Assembly: GCA_029215795.1 (NCBI GenBank)
Contig: JARDYH010000005.1
Location: 39,810,001-39,874,000, forward strand
DNA from: Anniella stebbinsi
Lineage: Eukaryota > Chordata > Lepidosauria > Squamata > Anniellidae
Direction of reading: 5' to 3'
Length of the DNA: 64,000 nucleotides
Below the pieces are notes generated by a model. The model saw nothing but the letters and a program-made list of their open reading frames with translations, made no database searches and had not been told where the DNA came from. Shown one piece after another: positions 21,815 through 32,503 of the stretch. The number at the start of each line of letters is the position of its first letter. The stretch's first letter is position 1. The translations under genes and the position numbers were made by a program.

Positions 21815-22252
21815 TACTGTGCACCTGGATTGGATGGGTTTGGGGACACCTAAGCTAGCAAAATGTTTTGGGCCAGCCGTATCCCCAACTGGGCTTACAT
21901 CTGGTCTCAGAAAGCAAGTGGGAGAAAAACTGCTGGAGAAGGATCTTGAAAGACAAAATCATGGAGATGGGAAGGGTTCAGCAGCATCCCTTTCTGCCTC
22001 TGTGCATGAAATTGCCTCCATCCACTTTATAACTCTTCAATGGCAACCGATCATATTTGTTTCCTGACATGAAAAGAGATGCAGTGACTTCTGCATTTCT
22101 TCTCACTCTCCTGTGGTTTCTTTTGAGGAAGGTTTGGCTCTACTACCAAGTACAGAAGTGGAGAAGAGGACACTTGACCTCTTGGACACAGACAGATATC
22201 AGGGCACCTGTGCTGTGCTGCAAGCCCATTCTCATGAAGTAAAAACTGAGGC
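21815..22252. other. no recognised feature
   Basis: Non-coding sequence up to the target duplication of the next element. Confidence 0.4.
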
Positions 22253-22255
22253 TAA

Positions 22256-22867
22256 GGGTGCCTCTAGACTGACACTTTCCGTCATGGTGGCTTCGGAGTG
22301 GCAGTAGTTGGATTACATGACACTGCCGCCACTGCGAAGCCATCTAGGGGCAAATCCCCAAAGCTCCGCACTAAAAAAGTCAGGCATTTAGCCTGACTTT
22401 TTTAGCTTTGAGCGATGCAACGACAGCTTTTGCCATCTGTCGCTGTTGCTCCGAAGCTTCTGCAAGGCATGCCCAGTCTATGGCAACCACTGACTGGTCG
22501 CCATGGGCTGGGCAGGGAAGGGGATGGAACAGCGAACCATAACCTTGCTGCACCACCTCCGCGCCTCCACAGTCCTCCTCCATTTTAATTTTAAAAACTA
22601 AAACCTAACCTACGCGCCTCTACAGTACTCTCCCCCATTTTAAGTTTTAAAAAATGAAAGCTAACCTATGCACCTCCGTAGTCCTTCTGCCCCCATTTTA
22701 CAAAGTAAAAAAAAACCCTTACTTTCGAGGAGGCACGGGCGTGGCAGTGGCACGAAAACCCGCCGTGACACTCCTGCCGCTGTAGATGGGCGGCAGGAGC
22801 ACAAATGTGCATTGTGCCACCAGCCGCTGCCAGCGCAATGCAAAACAGACACCGTATAGAGGAGGGC
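22256..22867 (+). mobile_element. long GC-rich MITE (family C), copy 2, complete
   Basis: 612 bp, starting GGGTGCCTCTAGACTG and ending TATAGAGGAGGGC, flanked by TAA on both sides (22253-22255 and 22868-22870). It contains two hairpins: one at 22283-22342 on GGCTTCGGAGTGGCAG, and a perfect 15-bp stem with 5-nt loop at 22371-22405. The second half has three similar units (CGCGCCTCCACAGT, CGCGCCTCTACAGT, TGCACCTCCGTAGT), each followed by CCCCCATTTTA-type sequence. It is related to 7450-8070 in reverse orientation. The 3-bp duplication and ends are Harbinger-like. Confidence 0.85.
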
Positions 22868-22924
22868 TAAATTACACCCGGTTTGAGGATGCTGATCCAA
22901 ATGCACTTTTTTGTATCTGGATGG

Positions 22925-22951
22925 CGGGGTGGGTGGGTGGGTGGGTGGGTG
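22925..22951. repeat. GGGT tandem repeat
   Basis: Six or so GGGT units in a row. This array has G-quadruplex potential on the plus strand. Confidence 0.9.
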
Positions 22952-23034
22952 ACTGGATCTTCTAACATCCTGAGAAATTTTCTGGAACCAATCAGGAGCA
23001 GTATTACTTTATTATTATTATTTTTAGAAAAAAT

Positions 23035-23150
23035 CAAATTTAAAAATAATTGTTAGAATTTAATTTTAATTGTATATGTTTTAATATTATAAGCCACCTT
23101 GAGTCCCAGTATTGGGGAAAAGGTGGGAAATAAATAAATAAGATAATGAT
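23035..23150 (+). repeat. L2-like LINE 3' tail
   Basis: AAGCCACCTTGAGTCCCAGT is followed by GGGGAAAAGGTGGGAAATAA and AATAAATAA. This is the classic 3' end of L2-like LINEs in reptiles. Confidence 0.65.
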
Positions 23151-23261
23151 AATAGAAATACAATGAATCTCACTATAGTACAGAAGTCTGTGACCAGGTG
23201 ACAAACTGCCAGGTGACAAGCAGCCAGCATAGACAGTATTGAGCTAAATGAACCAATAATC

Positions 23262-23525
23262 TAAAAACATAAGAAGAGCCCTGCTGGATCAGACCAAGGG
23301 TTCATCTAGGCCAGATCTACACCAAACAGATTATAACACTTTGAAAGTGGTTTGAAAATGGTTTATGGAGCATGTCAATGCACTTTAATACCATTATAAG
23401 GCAGTAGTGTAGATCCTGCTCTAGTCCAGCGCTCTGTTCACACAGTGGCCAACCAGCTGTCAACCAGAAACCCACAAGTAGGACCAGGAGTGCAATAGCA
23501 CCATACCGGCAATGTTCCCCAGCAA
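23262..23525 (-). repeat. CR1-like LINE 3' end, interrupted
   Basis: Begins ACATAAGAAGAGCCCTGC, the reverse complement of the CR1-type TTCTTATG tail, then GGATCAGACCAAGGGTTCAT. Family E inserts at CTA. The LINE resumes TAGTCCAGCGCTCTGTTCAC and runs to CCCCAGCAACTGGTA. It is a 3' UTR fragment with no ORF. Confidence 0.7.
23310..23422. mobile_element. palindromic MITE (family E), copy 2, inside CR1
   Basis: Starts GGCCAGATCTACACC and ends GTGTAGATCCTGCT. The uninterrupted CR1 copies show that the host sequence is continuous across the site, with CTA present on both sides as a 3-bp duplication. The internal CAATGCACTTTAATACCATT centre is shared with copy 1. Confidence 0.8.
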
Positions 23526-23612
23526 CTGGTATATAATAATAATAATAAATTTATTTATTTATTACCCGCCTCTCCCTTTAGATCGAGGCGGGGAACAACA
23601 TTAGTACAACAA
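23526..23612 (-). repeat. LINE/SINE tail with TAA and TTTA repeats
   Basis: (ATA)n and TTTATTTATTTATT are followed by ACCCGCCTCTCCCTTTAGAT and CGAGGCGGGGAACAAC. It is the reverse-orientation match of the tail at 16416-16492. Confidence 0.7.
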
Positions 23613-24159
23613 CTGAAATGAAACATTAGAATGTTTACGGCCTCTGATACTGGAGTATAAGGTAGCTTTCAATGTAACATACCACCATGTGTAGCTATAT
23701 CATCATCATGAGTTCAGTTTATGTCACTTTCCCCTGGTAAATCCTGCTCAAAGCAGCTCACAACACTAGGGGTTAGGCTTGCTCAGTAAAATCTTATTTA
23801 GAGATTACAGCTCCAGATATAATAGCCTGTGGTTTTGATTACTTTTACTCTAGTGTGTGTGGTGCCATATGCCAGTTGTGTTGTTATTTTCCCATAATAC
23901 CTTATCTGACTAGCATGTAAATGTTGCCGTTATGAAGATAGGAGTCACAAGTGCCTACTCATGGCTACAGTTTTGGCTGGCTTGCGGCACCATAAAATTG
24001 TAGCCAATGCTTTTTATTTTATCTAATTGGGCAATTTTTATTTTTATTTTTAAAAAAACTTTTTGATTATAATCTCTGGAAAATGACCTTTTGTTAGTGT
24101 CTAGAAACAGAATAATAGTGCTGAAATTAAATTCTACATAAATCAAACAATGATGAATT
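23613..24159. other. no recognised feature
   Basis: AT-rich non-coding sequence. Confidence 0.4.
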
Positions 24160-24780
24160 GGCTGCATTTGGACAACACATTAGTCAATGGTGGGTTGAGT
24201 AGCCAACTCACAGTTGGTTATTTTGTGGGTACTCCCCACAAACACAACTGTGGGTGGTTGGGGCTGACGTTGAGTGGACTAATAGTCAACCCAGCATTTG
24301 ACTGACACAGCCCCTGCCCCTCTCCCCACCCTCCCTCCCTCCTCCCTTGGTCCTCCCAGTTCTATCCCAGCAGCCTCTGCAAGTTACACCAGTTGTAGCA
24401 GAGTGGCAGCTGCCGCTTTGGTCGCTCTTGCTGCCCGCCTCTATGAACTTGTGTTTTAACCCACTCACCACACGCCATTAACACACTCACCCCTCCACAC
24501 AACACTTTAAACAACTGGCTTCAAGCTAAACAACTTGCAAGCCAGTTGTTTCTCTCCGTTGCTTATTTGGGCGGAATAGCATACCGTCAGTAGTTTGTGA
24601 GCAGCGTGTTACCCTCCACACAACACAATAAGCAACACAACTGACGATTGTTTGTCCCCCTCAGTTGCTTAATATGTTGTCTGAATGCAGCCATGGAAGT
24701 GTGTGGGGAGTACCCACAAAATAACCAACTGTGAGTTGGCTACTCAACCCACCATTGACTAATGTGTTGTCTGAATGCAG

Positions 24781-24782
<2 letters not shown>
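24160..24782. mobile_element. foldback MITE (family D), 85-bp arms, composite
   Basis: The left arm (24160-24245) starts GGCTGCATTTGGACAACACA. The right arm (24695-24782) is its near-perfect reverse complement, ending TGTTGTCTGAATGCAGCC. Shared internal blocks include AGTTGGTTATTTTGTGGGTA. A second terminus, TATGTTGTCTGAATGCAGCC, ends at 24693, so a second copy of the same end lies just inside the right arm. No clear target duplication; the right flank is a GT repeat. Confidence 0.8.

Positions 24783-24836
<54 letters not shown>
24783..24836. repeat. compound GT-GA microsatellite
   Basis: (GT)n followed directly by (GA)n, starting at the right end of the family D element. Confidence 0.95.
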
Positions 24837-25745
24837 CAAAATATTGCTCTTTAAATTCAACTTTAAACTTTATATACCCATCCCCCAAAGTCCCTAAATC
24901 CAGCAGGATTCATAAATAAGAAGATGGACTAAAGATGTGAGTTAGAAAACATAATATTGCAGTTTGCCAAGCAAATTTGAGTTGGAAGAATTGGCTCTCT
25001 TCAACCCCAATGTAAATACCTTAGCGTTACTGTTGAACTGTTGTCAGCAGCCCCCCTGTGAATATGTGAAACAGAGCCATCTAGTGGTAAGTTAATGAAG
25101 TGCCTGCTTTCAAACCTCCTGAAGAAAACGGTCTCACATGGGGGGGGGGGGGGGGGAGAGAATACCCCTGCCAGTTAGTTATGGACTGACATGTATCAAT
25201 TCCTGTGAATTGTCACATGTATTAATGACCTGATTGGCTGCACCACATTGCTTCTTCAATTCTGCCTTGAGGTTATTCGGACTCCGCAGTGCAGTTCCGG
25301 CAGACTGTATTAGTCCCCCCCATTCCTTTCTTTGGCTCTAATCTTTTCAAAGAACAACAACAACAACAACAAAAAGCACGAAGAGTAAACACAGTATCTA
25401 TTGTAAATTGGTGGCTTCGGCATTCAAATGATCAAAGCTTATTTCCTACACATGTGAAGCGCAGATGCAAAAGTGATTTTTTGAACTTAAATAAATAAAA
25501 GATTGAGTTTGGATTTTTATTGTGATGCAAATGCTGAAAGAGAAATCTACCTGATTTACAGTTAGAGACATCCCGGGGCGGGCTAGTTATTCAGAAATGG
25601 TTGTCCTTCAGTTGTGTGATGCAGTTTCTCTTGATATTTGATTCAAGACTTTTTGCTCTCATCTGCTTTCATGTGCTATGATTTTAAGGCGCTCCCACAA
25701 TGAGTGCATGCGCTTATTTTGCTATTCTGACAGCACACACTACTT
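24837..25745. other. non-coding; G-run and CAA repeat
   Basis: A run of 18 G at about 25140-25157 and a CAA repeat at 25353-25370. No exon recognised. CATCTAGTGGTAAG at 25079 is like the CACTAGAGGGCA block of family J but too short to assign. Confidence 0.4.
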
Positions 25746-25748
25746 TTG

Positions 25749-25930
25749 CTTTTCCATTAATACTTTTATTGAACTTTTTCATTTTTAACAAAAAATACAT
25801 ACAAGCTATATAAACAATAAAACACGTACACAAACATTTAAATGACAATATGAAATAAATAGAAGAAAAATGCCGGCTTTAATACAAACAATTAATAATA
25901 AGAAATAACTACAATACACAATAGTTATAT
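25749..25930 (-). repeat. L1-like LINE 3' end
   Basis: The plus strand reads CTTTTATTGAACTTTTTCAT and then AACAAAAAATACATACAAGC. The reverse complement is an A-rich 3' UTR with an AATAAA signal (GTTCAATAAAAG). It is a truncated, non-coding L1-type end on the minus strand. Confidence 0.5.
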
Positions 25931-26196
25931 TATGACCTGGGCGTGTTACGTGGATCATGCCAGCAGCTGGCTGGGCTGGGACTCAGACCTATGAAGGGGT
26001 CCACTGAGAGCCAGCATGGCTTGTCACCTTGGTTCTCCTTTTACAAATCTCAACCAGGCCAGGAACAGCAAGCTTTGTATCCTACTTGGACACAAAGCCC
26101 CAGAGTCCTCTGCAAGGGATTGTGGGGGAACATAGGAGGCTGCCTAACACTGAATCAGACCAATGGTCCATCTTGCACAGTATATGGTCTACACCA

Positions 26197-26667
26197 GTGA
26201 TCTTCACTATTTTTCAAGCAGGAGCCACTTTGGCTCCAGGGACCACTGCAGGGACCATTCCCTGCTCAGGTCCCTGACCTGTACATTCAACTTCCCTCCA
26301 TCTCCAAGGGCTGTGCAATGCACCGCTGCAGCTAGCCAATCACATTGCTCTTTGTCTTTTGGGCTCCTACCCCTCCACAACTAATTGGCTGTTTGCTGCT
26401 GCATTGTCCTCTCTTCCCCCCACCCCCGCCCCCATGCCCTAGCTAATGAGCAGCAGGTTTCTTGACCCCCCACTCCTGAAGTGTCCTCTGGTAGCTCAGA
26501 GCACAGCAGCCATCCCACCGCTAAAGTAAACAATATGGCATAGCTAGAGAGCTCCTGCTGAGCATGAGCAGCTGCTGCAAAGAGAGTGTGAATGAATGAA
26601 AGAGAAAAGCACAGAGGTGTTTGCATGAGGTGACTGGGAGCTGCTAGTGCTCCTTGGTTCTTGCAGT
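26197..26667. other. unidentified insert within SINE
   Basis: About 470 bp between two pieces of one SINE. It begins CCAGTGATCTTCACTATTTT and contains C-rich sequence near 26416. I could not find clear terminal repeats. It may be another element, or the SINE pieces may come from two copies. Confidence 0.45.
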
Positions 26668-26757
26668 GAAGGTCTGCACTGACTGGCAATAGCTCTCCAG
26701 GGTTTCAGACAGGTGTCTTTCCTAGCCCACCTGAAGCTGCTGGCAGCTGAACCTGGG

Positions 26758-27017
26758 CAGGGCCAGCCCAATACATTTTGCTGCTGATGCAAAGGATAAA
26801 ATGGCATCCTTTTCTCTTCCATGTAAAAAAGCATGGACTGGCAGTTGAATCTGTATTTGTCTCCTCCACCACACTTGAAGGCAGCAGGCTACCTTAAGGC
26901 GTGCAGGGCAGGCTGCATGGCCTACAGCTCCCTTCTCCAACAGTTTGCTGCCACTCTTCTCAGCATCTGCTACTTGGGGCCACTGCCTCTCTCTTCTTAA
27001 TGGTAGGGCCGGCCCTG
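26758..27017. mobile_element. hAT (Charlie-like) MITE inside SINE
   Basis: 260 bp, starting CAGGGCCAGCCCAATACA and ending TGGTAGGGCCGGCCCTG, so both tips read CAGGGCCxGCCC inwards. The flanks AACCTGGG (26750-26757) and AACCCAAG (27018-27025) agree at five of eight positions, all differences being transitions, which could be a decayed 8-bp hAT duplication. No coding frame. Confidence 0.65.
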
Positions 27018-27107
27018 AACCCAAGGCATGTGCTGTCCCACTGAGCTATGGCCCTTCCCATACATAGGAGATGCTGCCTGGTCAGTTTTGGTCTTGCAAA
27101 GAGACAG

Positions 27108-27319
27108 CGGCTGAATTCGGACAACACGATAGTCAATGGTGGGGTAATAATCATCTAGGGGGTACTCCCCACACAACATGGTAATAAATAATCAACTGTG
27201 GTGTGGATTAGGATCAGCGCTGAGTTGACTATGGCAGCATTCGGATGACACGATAGTCAATACAACTGACGATTATTTCCCCACCCCCAGTTGCTTATTG
27301 TGTCGTCCTAATTCAGCCA
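27108..27319. mobile_element. foldback MITE (family D), copy
   Basis: The left end GGCTGAATTCGGACAACACG pairs with the right end TTGTGTCGTCCTAATTCAGC. A third terminus, GGCAGCATTCGGATGACACG, lies at 27232-27251. The interior includes CAACTGACGATTATTTCCCC, shared with 24630-24660. Confidence 0.7.
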
Positions 27320-28272
27320 GCGTGTCTAAAGAGTCCTCAGTCACAGACAGCAGAGGGAGTTCAGGAGATGTGGTTTCCAAATAGGAATGTCCTACAGTGC
27401 TTCCATTGGGAAGAATTGGATGTTCTCTCCATTGCTTGCCTTGCCTAACTTGGAACCTCACTAGCCTCACCTCCACCCCATCCAAGATAGTTATGGAGCC
27501 TCCTTGCCAAAGAATTTAAAGAAAAAACATCACAAAAATAAATTCCTTTGGCTGGACTTGGTCTTTAATATTGATTGTGATTCTTCTGGAAAAACATGAA
27601 CCTTTTTAACAGAATGAACATGGTATAAGATGAAAATGGGAACGAGGAACACCGTTATCATGCTAGCCTACAGGAAAATGTGTGTGTACAGCTTAGCAGT
27701 ATAATGTAGAAAGCCATATCAGATGCACATGGACAATGCCCCTAAGTTGGAACTAGTTCCTGACTTTGCAGGTAACACCTGCCACTTGCAACACTAAGAA
27801 TCACCTTTTAAAAGATATTTATTCTATTCTTCATATAGACGACATCAGGAAAAGAAGAAGATGAATGCCTGAGTGTGGAACTGCTAAAATCGCAGCACCA
27901 TGGGAAAGGATGAAATTATGGAAATATTCACATCTTATTTCCAGCTTTCCCTGATCTGAATGCAAATCAGACCCAGCTGTGTCACAAGTGATAGGAGTGC
28001 ATCACTGATGCATTTGTGTAAATTAACACAAGATGTCTATACACATTATATTGGAATACAGAGAGGTCCAAATAGCTCAAATTTTGGAGATTGTGAGTGC
28101 AAACACACATTGGAAAGGACTGAGGAGAAAGGTTAAAGAGGTTAATAAATGAGATAAAAGATCAATATGACATTTATGCCTCCTATGTTCTGCTGGTTGT
28201 GAAAAAGCTGCCTTTCCTTTACAACTACCATAAGCTTCCAAAAGCCACCAGGCATCTCAGTAATGCACCAGT
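27320..28272. other. no recognised feature
   Basis: Non-coding sequence without clear repeat or exon. Confidence 0.4.
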
Positions 28273-28460
28273 AGGTGGTGGGGAGAGATGTAGCATCTCC
28301 TATGAAGGCAGAAGATCCCAGTTCCATCCCCTGCATCTCTAGAGAGGCTGAGAAAGACCCCCTGTCTGGAACTCTGGAGAGTCGCTGCCAATCAGTGTAG
28401 GCAATGTTGAACTTGATAGACCAATGGTAGGGTTAGATATAAGGCAGCTCCCTGTCTTCC
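28273..28460 (+). repeat. tRNA-derived SINE, copy 3
   Basis: A degraded tRNA-like head (GATGTAGCATCTCC ... AGATCCCAGTTCCATCCCC) is followed by the SINE body GAAAGACCCCCTGTCTGGAA, GAGTCGCTGCCAATCAGTGT, and the tail ATAAGGCAGCTCCCT. It lies on the plus strand, opposite to the other two copies. Confidence 0.7.
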
Positions 28461-28688
28461 TAAATGACAAGGCAGGAAATTGGATGTAGCTGCATTTTTG
28501 AATAGGATTGTTACATTTTTTTGTAATTGAAAGGTGTAAAAACAAAGCTACAGACATACTGTGTAGACAGGCAAGCAATTTGTGCAGTTTTCTGAGGCTT
28601 GCTCCATGCATATGTTTCATGATGATGGAGCATTGGCATTCTTCTGCAGCTATCGTGCTTACTAATAGCTGCTGCTGGCATTTATTAG
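28461..28688. other. no recognised feature
   Basis: Short non-coding stretch. Confidence 0.4.
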
Positions 28689-28860
28689 TTTATTTATCTA
28701 TTAATTTATTTCTTTATTGCCCAACAGACGAAGATATTTGGGCAGTTCACAAAAGTTAAAACCATAAGTACGGCATAAAATATAATATGAAATCTTAAAA
28801 CCACAATGTAAAACCACAATACAAAGTACAACCAAATAAAACTGAATAAAATGCATCACA
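28689..28860 (-). repeat. LINE 3'-end fragment (L2-like)
   Basis: TTTATTTATCTATTAATTTA is followed by TTATTGCCCAACAGACGAAG and GGGCAGTTCACAAAAGTTAA, with A-rich sequence after it. It is the reverse complement of a reptile LINE 3' end; compare 57825-58080. Confidence 0.55.
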
Positions 28861-30164
28861 GGAAAATGAGGCATTTGAGTGCTCCAGCAAATATATGCTT
28901 GGGACAGAATAGTCTTGCTGTGCCAGGACAACCACAAAACGTCAAATTACATCATTGGTGTAGAGTAAGGGTGATGGAACATCTAAGGCACAAGGGGTCT
29001 CTGATGGCTTGGCAGAGGGAAATACTGCTGTTGGACAGCAGCGCCATCTCTGCCAATGGCCAAAGGGTGGTATTGCAGCTACCAACTCAGCAGAGATCCA
29101 AGGGCCAATAAGCTTCCACCTGGCCCTGTAAATCTGCTGGCTCTGACCAGACTCCTCCATCTGAGCAACTTATTCCACTGGCACAAACTAGAGATGCTGC
29201 CAAAGTCCATAATGACCCAGTCTGAAATGCAGATTTGTCCAGCTTGTTAAAGCTTAGCTATAGTGCAAATCAAGTATGATTTCTCCCAGAGGTTCTTCTC
29301 TAGCTAGGAATGTAAAATGCATTTCTGTACTTGTATAATCAGGATCAGACTGACCAGGATCCTTCATAGGCGCACGCAGTTACATTCTTTAATGTTTGTC
29401 CCTTACTCTCAGTGAAACTCTCATCGATTGCTGTGAACCACAAGACTAGACCAGCTGACCGAGCAATCTTTGGCTTTCTGAGCATCTTCTTTCTATTTAG
29501 GTCAATTCTCTCAATCATTTCTTGCAAATGCTCTGTGTCAGGATGGGAAAAATGCAGGGCCCCACTGTCTCCAGTCATACCACCAAAATTCATGGGGCCA
29601 GCAAAACAGTTTGTGGCAAGCTGCTACAGAATGTAAGGAGGACAAATTTAGCTTGAAAACAAGTTCCGTTTAACCTCTCCATAGTGTTTGGCTGCTGTAA
29701 TTTAGCAGCAAACTACTGTTCTTTTTTGCCACCACCAAACTCAGCAGTGTGGCGGTGCAGCATCAGCAGCATGGCTTGCAGGGGGCTCTTGGAGATTGAA
29801 AATTACTCCCAGACACCCCTGAGTTGCCCCCCCCTGCTTTACATGGTGACTGTCCCCCATCCAGGTCTAAAATGCTGTCTTGCTCCTGATTGTGCTTGTT
29901 AGGTGGGCCATTGATATTAACGTTCTAGGAAGCTCTCAACCATTACTGGTATTGGAAACTGTAATTTCAGGCAGGGAGAGAGGGATATAATAGGTACAAG
30001 CTCATAATACTAGTAGCAGGCACGTGCCAACGTAAAAAACAGAGTGAAGGACCAGAAACAGAGATGCGTCTTTCCAAATGTTTCCTGAGGTGTTTGCGAG
30101 TTCTCTGCTTGCAGCACAGGGCACCACAGGCTCTGCATTTTAAAATGCTAACAAATCGATTGTG
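28861..30164. other. no recognised feature
   Basis: Non-coding sequence. Overlapping frames on both strands at 28851-29160 and 29345-29636 show no domain. Confidence 0.35.
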
Positions 30165-30385
30165 GCAAATTAGCTCTCATGGACTAGAGTCTACTTCATT
30201 AGATGCAGGAACTGTTGTCCTAAGTTTGGCAGGTATATGCATGCATGGGTGGAGAGAGAAGGAGGAAGGAATATACCTGCTACCCCTTCATGCAGCCCAT
30301 GAAAGCTTATGTCATAGTAGATGCATTGGTCATCAAGATGCCACAAGACTCTTCATTGGTTTTCCTGCAACAGACTAGCATTTGA
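30165..30385 (+). repeat. interspersed repeat (family R), copy 1
   Basis: Contains CTCATGGACTAGAGTCTACT, TTCATTAGATGCAGG and ATGCCACAAGACTCTTCATT ... GCAACAGACTAGC. The same final block recurs at 42828-42895. It resembles a repeat widespread in reptiles, but I do not recall its class with certainty. Confidence 0.5.
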
Positions 30386-30431
30386 GAACAGAGTGAGGGT
30401 TGGGGGGGGCGTCATTCCAACTTTTACTCTC

Positions 30432-30675
30432 TGGGTTTGATCCAGAACGTTTGTTTGTTCCACCAGTGGAAGGGCCCCCACTTGCAGAATGATACTTCTA
30501 CTTCCTCTCCCCTCCCCTGCAGCCCCCTCCTGCCGTGCATCCTTCAAATCTGCTCCTGAGAATCTCCCCACTCTCCAGAGCGGATTTGGAGCACATGCAG
30601 AGGGCTGCAAGGGCGAGGGAAAGGATGCAGTGGTGCCCTTCCACTGGTGGAACAAAGGATTTGGTTCCAACCCAA
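30432..30675. mobile_element. foldback MITE (family G), copy 1
   Basis: The left arm TGGGTTTGATCCAGAACG ... GTTCCACCAGTGGAAGGGC pairs with the right arm CCCTTCCACTGGTGGAACAA ... TTGGTTCCAACCCA. The inner block CTCCAGAGCGGATTTGGAG and CTTCAAATCTGCTCCTGAG are also inverted partners. The gap between arms is C-rich. Five other copies lie in the window. Confidence 0.75.
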
Positions 30676-31914
30676 CGAAACCACCTGCCAGGAAAGCCTG
30701 TTATCAGAGGCACTGCTGTCTTTAAGTCTTTTTTGCATCTCGACTGGCAACCTGTGGGGCGGGATGCAAAAGGCTCCAAGCGTTTTGGTTCCAAGGAAAC
30801 TGCATAAGCTGCAGTCTGGCATGCAGGGAAAGCCAGGCTTGAAGCAGCTCCCTCGCTCCAATGTCACCCCCTCTTCCCCATGCTGCCTCCATATTCAGCA
30901 TACTGGCTCTGCTCCAGGACTCAGCCAGGCCATTGGCTTCCAGGTACCATCTGAACGGAATTGGGTCCCAGCCATCTCAAATTAAGAAGTTCATTTCCAT
31001 TATTTTAGGGAAGAGAGGCAAAGGCAGGAGGTGGGGGTGGCCTGGGGAGACAGCGGCACGGCGGGAAGCAACACCTTAGCATGGGGGGGGGCAACTCCTA
31101 TGACTAGACAAGAGCGCAAGCTTCTGCACTTCTCCTTTTGATTATGTTTCCTCCTCTGTTTTTTCCTTAATGATTGCTGATGTTTGTTCCATCATACTGT
31201 GAGCAGAACTAGTAGATCAAAATAGCCAGTCATCTAAAAAAAAATGTTTTTTTCCCCTTTTCCCCTTTGTTCTTCAAAGGAATCAAATAATCTCAAGCCT
31301 CTGAAAAGCTCAAAGGGTGAAGGCAAAGCATCGGGGCTGAGAAGAACAATGGGGGTGTATCCCCCAATGGAGATCCGTGTCTACATCTCTGCATGGTTAT
31401 TACAATAATAATAATAATGGAAAAAATCCACGGCCCTTGTACTGAAAAAATCCTGGGTCAATTACTGTCGCCTCAGGGAGATTTCCAAGGATTTCTTTTA
31501 TTGTTATTTAATGATTCTGTGCAGCTTACACACTTACACACACACAAAGGTGAGTTTTTACATTGCACTTTCTGCATTCCAAGTGACAGATTGTGGTAAG
31601 AGAAGCATTTCAAGGTTGCAATTTGGTGCCCAGTTTCAGAAGGAGGGCTCGTTTCTCTCACGAGGACAAGCAGGCATAACTGAATGCAGGACTGCAGGCT
31701 TTAAAGGCGTTTGCCCCTTCCAGGTGACAGGTGAGATTGCTTGGCCCAACCCTCGAGCATTCAGCCCAGTCCTGAACTTTCTGCCAACCTGGACAAGAAT
31801 CCCTTAAACCTTGGCTCAGCCCCTGGTTACTGGTGTTGCATGTCCCTCACTGCTACCAGCATTATAAGAACAGAGGCAGTGATCCATGGAGGTCCAAACT
31901 CTTATGCAAGCAGG
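30676..31914. other. non-coding sequence
   Basis: A possible non-repetitive segment at about 31110-31330 is T-rich, with TTTTTTTCCCC. No exon, RNA gene or transposon end recognised. The 112- and 107-codon frames near 30544-30985 overlap each other on opposite strands and look like chance. Confidence 0.35.
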
Positions 31915-31915
31915 A

Positions 31916-32139
31916 GGCCTAAATCTACACCAAGCAGGATATTGCAGTATGAAAGTGGTATATAAAAGGTAGGAGCCACACTACTGCTTTATAGAGGTAC
32001 TGAAGTGCACTGACAACTTTTGGGTCCTATTGACACATACCTCATACCATTTTCATACTGCTATCTCCTGCTTGGTGTGGCTCCTGCCTTTTAAATATCG
32101 TTTTCATAGTTCAATATCCTGCTTGGTGTAGATTAGGCC
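31916..32139. mobile_element. palindromic MITE (family E), copy 3
   Basis: Begins GGCCTAAATCTACACCAAGC and ends GCTTGGTGTAGATTAGGCC. Inner blocks GCAGGATATTGCAGTATGAA and GGTAGGAGCCACACTACTGC have inverse partners. About 224 bp; among the best-preserved palindromes of the family. Confidence 0.85.
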
Positions 32140-32263
32140 ACAGATGCAGACCTCCCAGTCACAGAATAAAAGAAGAACTTTGGAGGGGAGCACCTAGTAA
32201 GAAGAGCCGGCTTAATTTGCATCCAGTCTCTTTCAGAAATGCTTTCCTGTGAGGTACTGAGAA

Positions 32264-32503
32264 TGGGTTGGATCCAGAATCTGCATTCCATGGCCAGAAA
32301 TATGCCTCTGTCTGATTTGGGGGGGGGGGGAATCCCCCACCCCCTCCACTTCCCAGACACACCACAGCTCAAGCCTTTCACCAGGTTCCCCTGACCCTCT
32401 ATGTAGCATTTTCAGGGGGACAGGAAAGGCTGCCATAGGAAGGAGGGATGGAAGTTTGCTTCTATCAGCCCACTTGCATGCATCTAAATCTGGATCCAAG
32501 CCA
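32264..32503. mobile_element. foldback MITE (family G), copy 2
   Basis: Ends TGGGTTGGATCCAGAATCTG and AAATCTGGATCCAAGCCA. A G-run followed by CCCCACCCCC lies in the left half (about 32320-32345). Very similar in layout to 63442-63672. Confidence 0.75.

Larger units (their letters stand above)
26118..27061 (-). repeat. tRNA-derived SINE, copy 2, in three pieces
   Basis: The pieces are 26118-26196 (ACATAGGAGGCTGCCTAACA, GAATCAGACCAATGGTCCAT), 26668-26757 (CTGACTGGCAATAGCTCTCC, GGGTTTCAG) and 27018-27061 (CTGTCCCACTGAGCTATGGC, the tRNA-like A-box region). Together they rebuild the SINE of 621-816 in order. The first gap (26197-26667) holds unidentified sequence; the second is a hAT-like element. 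Confidence 0.75.

Noticed and set aside
24783..24836. CRISPR-like or regulatory array
   Set aside because: It is a simple GT-GA microsatellite. No spaced direct repeats of CRISPR type exist in the window.
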